64,000 bases of DNA from assembly GCA_037127255.1 (NCBI GenBank), contig JBANSL010000013.1:81970188-82034187 (forward strand), given 5' to 3'. Below the pieces are notes generated by a model, which was not told the DNA's origin, searched no databases, and saw only the letters and a list, made by a program, of their open reading frames with translations. Of this stretch, positions 58,267-64,000 are shown piece after piece (the first letter of the stretch is position 1; each line of letters starts with the position of its first letter). Source of the DNA: Persicaria tinctoria. Lineage: Eukaryota; Streptophyta; Magnoliopsida; Caryophyllales; Polygonaceae. The position numbers and the translations under genes were made by a program.

Positions 58267-59622
58267 TCATTTGCACTCCTGCCTACAAAATAGCTTTCCT
58301 TTGTTTAATCCATCAACAATCATCAGATTAGCATTTGAAACCTTGGACCCAGTTTCCTTGGCCACCATTGGATCCACAAAGTTGGGAGTCACGCCACTGT
58401 CAATCAAGACATTAATGAGTCTGTCTCCAATGAACCCTTTAACCATGATCGACGTATTTGAGCCACTTCCAATAAGAGCTCTCATAAATCCTTCTTGATT
58501 CTCTTCTTCTCCAAGATTATCCAAGGTCAAAGTGTCTGCTGAGTCATCTTCCTCCTCAAGATCCACATCCTGAGCTGAAACATGCTTGACTGAAGATGTC
58601 TTACATCTGTGACCCACAAAGTACTTCTCCTCACATCTAAAGCAAAGGCCCGGAGCGCCTTTATAACTCAAAGCTCCTCCGCGACTAGTTTCTTGATTCA
58701 CACCAGCAGCTGATTTCCATGGATTCTTGCTAATTCTGACCAGATCTTGTACTGCATCCCACTGCAAGCTTGCCAATTCCAAGCTCCCAGCGAGATCTCT
58801 CGGCCTACCCAATTTCACCAACGGTTTGATTTCTACCCTGAGGTTGCTTATGTAGCTGGTGACGAAGTAATTCTCCAAAAGGTGATGATTGTAAGACAAC
58901 ATCCTGGCGCGAAGCTCTTCGAATTTCTCATTATAATCTTCTAGCTCGTTGATCTGATTCAGTTTGTTGAATTCTTCAACAATATACACCCCTTGCTTTT
59001 CCCCAAATCACGTGCATAAGGCTTCACTCATCTTCTTCCACCGTACTCCCCGTCTCTGCATCAAATACCCCTGAATCCAAGTATCAGCGCGATCTTGCAT
59101 ATACATGCCTGCTAGCTCAACCTTTTGATTCTCTTGGATTCCAAAAAAGGAGAAATACTTCTCGCACTTACGAACCCAGCTCCGGGGTTTCTTTCCGTCG
59201 AATTGAGGAAAATCCACCTTGGGAAAACAACCCTAACCTGCAAGAAAACCTTCATTTCTCATCGGAGGTGGCATGTACGCATTTGTATCCTCCGAAATTT
59301 CGCGATTGCCCACTTGTGGCGTCTTTTCTTGATGCTCGAATGAAGCTCCTCCAACATTGACTTGCCGATCAACTTTCTGAGACAAAACTCGCATCCATTC
59401 ACCGATCTGTGCAACAGATTGGTCCATCCGAGTATGAAATTCCTCCGACGATCTCTTCATGTCGTTGATCATCTGTTTCTGGTCTTGAAGGATCCTGCAC
59501 TGGTCTTCTTGTTTCTGAACTATCTCCAACAATTGCTCATGTGTCGTCGTCGTGAATTGTTGAAGCTGATGCAGTTGCGATTCCGCCTTTTCCGTCATCT
59601 TGAAGCGTGTTCCTTCTGCCAT
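58267..59622 (-). pseudogene. Gypsy gag and protease
   Basis: From an ATG at 59622 (MAEGTRFKMTEKAESQ, then a coiled-coil-like Gln-rich stretch). Further frames carry FPQFDGKKPRSWVRKCEKYF and GMYMQDRADTWIQGYL, the capsid region. A CCHC-type knuckle is degenerate (CFRCEEKYFVGHRC) and the protease reads LIDSGVTPNFVD. Stops near 59233, 58998 and 58256 make it non-functional. Confidence 0.85.
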
Positions 59623-59651
59623 CACCAAAGATCGTCACACCTGATACCAAT

Positions 59652-59679
59652 TGTTAAGGTTCTTGATCAATAGCCTAAC

Positions 59680-59729
<50 letters not shown>

Positions 59730-59813
59730 TAACAAGGTAAGTGTGAGATGTTTGATTGAATGAATAAATGGAGAGTTCGGTATACAACATGGCATATATA
59801 CACTCTCCTGACA
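59652..59813 (-). repeat. Chromovirus 5-prime LTR
   Basis: 162 bp, with a (GA)n tract at 59683-59727 much longer than in the 3-prime LTR. Confidence 0.85.
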
Positions 59814-59818
59814 CAACC
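59814..59818 (+). repeat. Chromovirus target-site duplication, right
   Basis: CAACC, matching 49533-49537. Confidence 0.85.
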
Positions 59819-60141
59819 ATACGAGTTACACTTGATAGGTCGTACATATTAGGATATTACATCCCACGTCGGTTGGGAGTAAACCCCTTTCCTCCCAAAA
59901 TATAAGGTACGATGAAGGCCTTACACAATGTATAAAATTTTTAAACTTGAATATATTTAAATTATAGATATTTTGTCATTTTAGGAAATAAATTTTGTTA
60001 AGAAAAACTTGTCATTTTAGATATTTTGTCATCCACTTTACGAAATTGTCCTTGTAATAATTAGATAGTTGTTAGTTGTAATCTTTTAATTTTTTAGAAA
60101 GTAGAAAAGTAGAGTAATAATTAGAGGTATAATAAGTGTAT
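59819..60141. other. No recognised gene
   Basis: AT-rich gap between the chromovirus and the L1 poly-A end. Confidence 0.45.
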
Positions 60142-60180
60142 TTTTTTTATTGGGTAAGGATTCAGATGTGCATGAAAACG

Positions 60181-60627
60181 CTATCTGATAGCATCCTTTC
60201 GGATGAGGTCTGCGAGACCAGGATTAGTATGTAGGATAGGGTTGGAGGTAACATGAGCAAGGTGTGCAACCTTATCTGCCACGCAGTTACCTGTACGACG
60301 GATGTGAGAGAACGAGACATCAATGAACCCAATGAGGATTGTGTTGATGTCAGACATTATCATTTCGACTTCCCATGGGCATTTGGCTTTTGACTTAAAG
60401 TAGTCGATTATGATTTTTGAGTCTCCCTCTATAATCAAGTTTTGAATGTGTAGTTCTTTGATTTTAATAAGACCCGCTCTTAATGCTAGTGCTTCCGCCA
60501 TTAAAGGTGACTGTTTGCCAATTAAATCACATCCAAGTGACACTGCTTCTCCAAGGATGTTTCGAATAATGTACCTAATAGAACTTACATTGTGCGTTGA
60601 GGCTTTCCCATCGAAGTTTAATTCCAC
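60181..60627 (-). pseudogene. L1 RNase H domain
   Basis: 148 codons ending at 60181. They contain ELNFDGKASTHN, PLMAEALALRAGL, IIEGDSKIIIDYF and SHIRRTGNCVADKVAHLAH, the D-E-D-D-type residues of plant L1 RNase H. The acid residues appear in place. The domain is out of frame with the zinc-binding part upstream. Confidence 0.85.
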
Positions 60628-60873
60628 TTTCCCGATTGGCGGTTTCTTCCATCTTTCCGATCTGGTTAATCTAGAGACCTCTCTTTTACACTGTTGTTGC
60701 TGGCCCAGATCGCTGGTACCATCATTATCTGTCGCCTCATCTTTACTCCATTAAGTGATGAGTGCTTCCACCTTTCTACGGAATTCTTCATTACTTGGGA
60801 GTTTTTGTTGTTGGGAGATAAAATTATTCCTTATTAGCCAAATACTCCACCACTGAAATGCCATCAACTTCTT

Positions 60874-61599
60874 CTACAAGGGGGTTAGTATGTCTTTGAG
60901 CTTTGTCATTACTGAGACAATATTTCTTGATGATGTTAATGCGTTCGAGAGTTCTAACTTAACACTCGGCGAGAAACCAAGGCAGATTTGTGAGTTTTTA
61001 AACTCCAAGAAAACATGTGTGTCATCTTCCTCATGGTGGTTACATATTGCACAATAAGAAGGGATTTCCACTCCTCTACTAGCCAGCTTAGCCGCCGTCG
61101 GGAGTCCATTGTGGCATATCTTCCATAAAAAAAAATTAATCTTGGGAGGGGTACTAATTCTCCAAATCCATGCATTATCATCCTCTATCCCCGAGGTAGT
61201 TTTCATGATAAAATTATACGCGCTTGAAGTTGTAAACCACCATTTTTTATCCGGCCACCAATACATTCTATCCTGAATGCAATTTTTTGGAAAGGGAATA
61301 TCTAGAATTTGTTGTTTGAGTTCACTTATTAAAAATGCTTTTAGTTTATCCCCATTCCATTCCACATTGATGATATACTGATCAACTATTTCCTCTTCAT
61401 TAATTTTATTTGGTTTGAGGCAATTACTATACACATCTTGACATGTCACCCAATTGTCCTTCCAGAACTTGATTGTCTTATCGTCCCCGACTGACCAAGC
61501 AATACCTCCTTTGAATGACTGGATAAGTTTACGGAGTTGTGACCATTGCCATGAGGCATTTCCTTGTTTGTCATAGTTTAAAATTGGTATTGATGTCAA
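60874..61599 (-). pseudogene. L1 connecting and zinc-binding domain
   Basis: 241 open codons. SVGDDKTIKFWKDNWVTCQD, the DRMYWWPDKKWWFTTSSAYN block, FFLWKICHNGLPTAAKLASR and YCAICNHHEEDDTH are the post-RT region of plant L1 with a Cys/His zinc motif. A stop separates it from RNase H. Confidence 0.82.
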
Positions 61600-61842
61600 A
61601 TATTTTTAAATGATGACTTTGACCCAAATATTTTTCGGTTCTACAATTATTTTCCAAATTAACTGCATTTGTAGCGCCTCATTCATCTTCTTTGTTTTTC
61701 TCAGCCCCATTCCCCCATTAGGTTTTGATCTACAAACTTTGTCTCATCCAATTAGGGGCTTATGTTGGAGGTCTTTGTTCTAGAAGAAAGATCTGTTAAT
61801 TTTGTCTAGACTTGAATGTATTGAACCTGGAAGCATAAAACT

Positions 61843-63216
61843 CTACATAGAGAAAAGTGGTTTGGATGCCATATTTGAGTTGATTAGGATCGCCCTTCCA
61901 TGTTGACATAAAGTATTAGCTTTCCATTTTGCTAGTTGATCCGTTGTTTTACTAATGATCTCTTCAAATGTTTGTTTATTCACTCTTCCATTAACTATTG
62001 GGCACCCCAGATATTTGTCAAGTTTTGTGTGCTTAGATATATTTAGCCAACTTTCGATTAACGGGTTTCTTGTTGAGTGAATCCCCGGAGATCCTTGAAA
62101 AGCAGATTTGCCGTAGTTGACTTTTTGTCCCGAGAGTCGACAGTAGTCATCCACTATCATTCTAACTTTTTCACACGCGTTTTATTTCCTTTTGCGAAGA
62201 TAATAATGTCATCTGCGAATGCTAGAAATGGGATTCTCGGACCAGATTGACCAAACTGAAACCCTATACCCGACTTGGTTAATCTAGACTCCGAAGTTAA
62301 TTTCCTTGCAAAAACTTCCGCACCCAAGATGAACATAAACGGAGATAACGGATCACCTTGTCTTATTCCTCTAGATGGCCAAAACACCTCCGTATGGTCG
62401 TTATTGACTAATACGGAAAACAAAACAGTTGATACACATTCCATAATCAGCTTGATAAAATATGGGGTGAATCCAAACTTTCTCATCATGACCTTTGTAA
62501 ATGTCTAGTCTACTCTATCGTATGCTTTTTTCATATCTAATTTAATTGTCAGCCAGCCATCCCTCCGCTCCTCTTTTAGTTTTGAAAGAGTGGAAAATCT
62601 CATGGGCGATCAAGATATTATCTTGAATAGCTCTGTCTGAGACGAATGCTCCTTGTAGTGGATGAATCAGCTTCCCTATTACCCTTTTGAGACGTTCTGT
62701 TAAGATTGTCGATATAATCTTATATATCATAGTACATAGGCTAATTGGTTTATAATCCGTTGTTTTGGAAGGGTTGTCACATTTAGGGAGCAGGGTGATG
62801 AAAGTATGATTAATCTGTCGGAGTAGTCGCCCAGAGTGGAAAAAAGCCTTGACTGCTTTAGTTACGTCTCCTCCCACTATATCCCAGTAGGATTTATAAA
62901 ATTCAGCCGCCATTCCATCCGGTCCCGAAGACTTGTTGAGACCTAGTGACCAGACCGCGCTTTTTATTTCCCCATCGGTTGGTTGTTGGACTAAGCTTCT
63001 ATTTTCTTCGTCAGTTATTGATGTCGGAATCAACTCCAGATATTCTTCAAGGGTTGTCATGTTTATTTGTTCTTTTGAAAATCTCCTCTCAAAGTCACTA
63101 CGAATCTCATTTTTAATATTTTGTTCCCCAATTATATTTGTGTCAGCATCCGTGGTGATATTCCTTATTATTTTCCTATTCCGTCTCCCCAAGGCGACCC
63201 TATGAAAGTATGCCAT
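61843..63216 (-). pseudogene. L1 reverse transcriptase
   Basis: Three overlapping minus-strand pieces. 62542-63216 has LNKSSGPDGMAAEFYKSYWD and KTDYKPISLCTMIYKIIS (written there as TTDYKPISL). 62157-62489 has SRGIRQGDPLSPFMFILGAE and the catalytic LAFADDIIIFAKG. 61843-62160 has SGQKVNYGKSAFQGSP and CQHGRAILINS. The FADD box is intact. Breaks near 62500 and 62158 make it non-functional as read. Confidence 0.88.
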
Positions 63217-63536
63217 GTTTGAATCAGCAAGCTTTATGTGCTTGGTCTTGGCTCATTGACCCCAATACTCCTTCTGGAACTTTAGCAACTTATCCTTTTT
63301 AGCTATCAATTGTTTTTCCTTGGCAATATTGACATTGGATCCTTCGGTATCGCAAGATTGAAGATTAACTAATTCATTCTCCATTCTTCTATTTGACGGA
63401 AGATGTTTCCGAAAGTTCTTTTGTTCCATTTTTTTGCCTTTCCTTTGAGAATTTTTGTCTTATAGGCAAGCCAAAACATTGATGACCTATTACATATAAT
63501 TCGCCAAACTTGTTTTACTATGTTTCTGAAATCCCT

Positions 63537-64000
63537 TCACTGTATCCACATATTTTCGAACTTAAATGGTGGTGTCGTGAATTTTATACCAGTATTTAGA
63601 TTTACAAATATTGGGCAGTGATCTGAGTTAGTAAAGGCTCCATTATGCGTTGCCAAATCGGGAAAGTTTTCTAAGAATTCATGTTGTACTAGGACTCGGT
63701 CAAGTTTCTCTAGAATATTGTCTTCCCCCTCAATTTTCTTTCTCCGCGTAAATTTATTTCCTAAAGACGGGATCTCGAGCATAGAGCATTGGTTTTTGAA
63801 ATGATTTAATCTCATAAATCTCGATTGACTACTAGATGCACCACCTGAATTTTCACTACCATGTCCTATTTCATTTAGATCGCTAATCACAAGAGATGGC
63901 AGCCTTTCACTGGCTATTATATTTGTTAATTCATGCCAGAACGAGTCTTTCTCTTGTGCATGCGGGGGACGTAGATAAAAAATAAGTTCCCTGTGAAATT
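63537..64000 (-). pseudogene. L1 endonuclease, C-terminal part
   Basis: The minus strand encodes the end of an APE-type endonuclease, with LVISDLNEIGHGSE and the terminal NSDHCPIFVNL (SDH motif). The frame continues to the window edge. A gap of about 320 bases with stops separates it from RT. Confidence 0.8.

Larger units (their letters stand above)
49538..59813 (-). mobile_element. Ty3/gypsy chromovirus with two nested insertions
   Basis: Target duplication CAACC at both sides. The 3-prime LTR is 49538-49667 (130 bp) and the 5-prime LTR is 59652-59813 (162 bp). The difference is almost all a (GA)n tract. The primer-binding site TGGTATCAGGTG (59639-59650) and a purine tract (GAGGGAGGGAG) beside the 3-prime LTR are present. 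The order gag-protease-RT-RNase H-integrase with a C-terminal chromodomain (LVKWTSLPPDEATWE) is that of a chromovirus. It has many stops, plus a 4075-bp LARD (49835-53909) and a 1316-bp solo LTR (56354-57669) inside. Without them it is about 4.9 kb. Confidence 0.92.
60142..64000 (-). mobile_element. L1 LINE, running past the window edge
   Basis: The minus-strand order endonuclease - RT - zinc-binding domain - RNase H matches plant L1 elements that carry a C-terminal RNase H. The 3-prime end is an A8 stretch at about 60142-60149, after a short UTR. Only the downstream part of ORF2 is in view, and ORF1 should lie beyond 64000. Stops and frameshifts break ORF2 in several places. Confidence 0.88.

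Overview
This is a plant nuclear window, most likely from a eudicot. It is AT-rich, has spliced gene fragments with GT/AG borders, and is dominated by plant transposon families: Ty1/copia, Ty3/gypsy chromovirus and Tat-type LTR elements, L1 and RTE LINEs, Helitrons, MULE, hAT, Stowaway and a CACTA-like element, plus long TA/GA microsatellites. Nothing bacterial, viral-particle-like or organellar was seen, and no rRNA or intact tRNA gene was found. The species cannot be named from the sequence.

Host genes: the main host theme is a dispersed tandem array of cytosolic (PAPS-dependent) sulfotransferase (SOT) genes, all on the minus strand. One copy is intact (22643-23668, 341 aa, intronless, TATA box upstream). 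Four others are broken in different ways: 6512-7525 (Copia insertion, 1-nt frameshift, damaged P-loop), 19918-20004 (first codons plus promoter only), 32589-32777 (first codons only, cut by a Copia LTR) and 39628-40495 (no N-terminus, 2-nt frameshift, catalytic His changed to Gln). A further leader-like scrap lies near 26590. The only other recognisable host sequence is the last three exons of the spindle-checkpoint WD40 gene BUB3 (15648-16097), which lie inside a probable Helitron. Unrecognised exon-like blocks occur at 2.5-3.4 kb and 8.8-9.5 kb.

Layout: 0-6 kb, CACTA-like element with exon fragments, bracketed by an 82-bp direct repeat. 6.2-8 kb, SOT pseudogene with a Copia LTR in its coding region. 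8-13.3 kb, decayed unrecognised gene-like sequence. 13.3-15.2 kb, non-autonomous MULE with a 10-bp target duplication. 15.3-19.3 kb, Helitron carrying BUB3 exons. 20-22 kb, foldback element with a TTGAC-rich hairpin, then a hAT-like element. 22.4-23.7 kb, the intact SOT. 23.8-26.5 kb, two relatives of the 13-kb MULE joined by a TA/GA microsatellite, then a MULE MITE. 26.7-28.7 kb, a hAT-like element carrying a nested element and a SINE-like unit. 28.7-32.6 kb, a chimeric, dead Copia. 32.6-38 kb, SOT fragment, Stowaway MITE, second Helitron and MITEs. 38-39.5 kb, deletion-derivative Copia. 39.6-40.5 kb, SOT pseudogene.

From 40.9 kb on there is a deep transposon nest. A plus-strand L1 is split by a minus-strand RTE LINE. 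The RTE LINE is split by a young Copia (42000-48296, LTRs identical by eye). That Copia is split by a 1059-bp solo LTR. At 49.5-59.8 kb a chromovirus is split by a complete LARD-like element of the same family as that solo LTR, and by a Tat-type solo LTR. A minus-strand L1 runs off the right edge. Perfect 5-bp target duplications fix most boundaries and give a relative insertion order.
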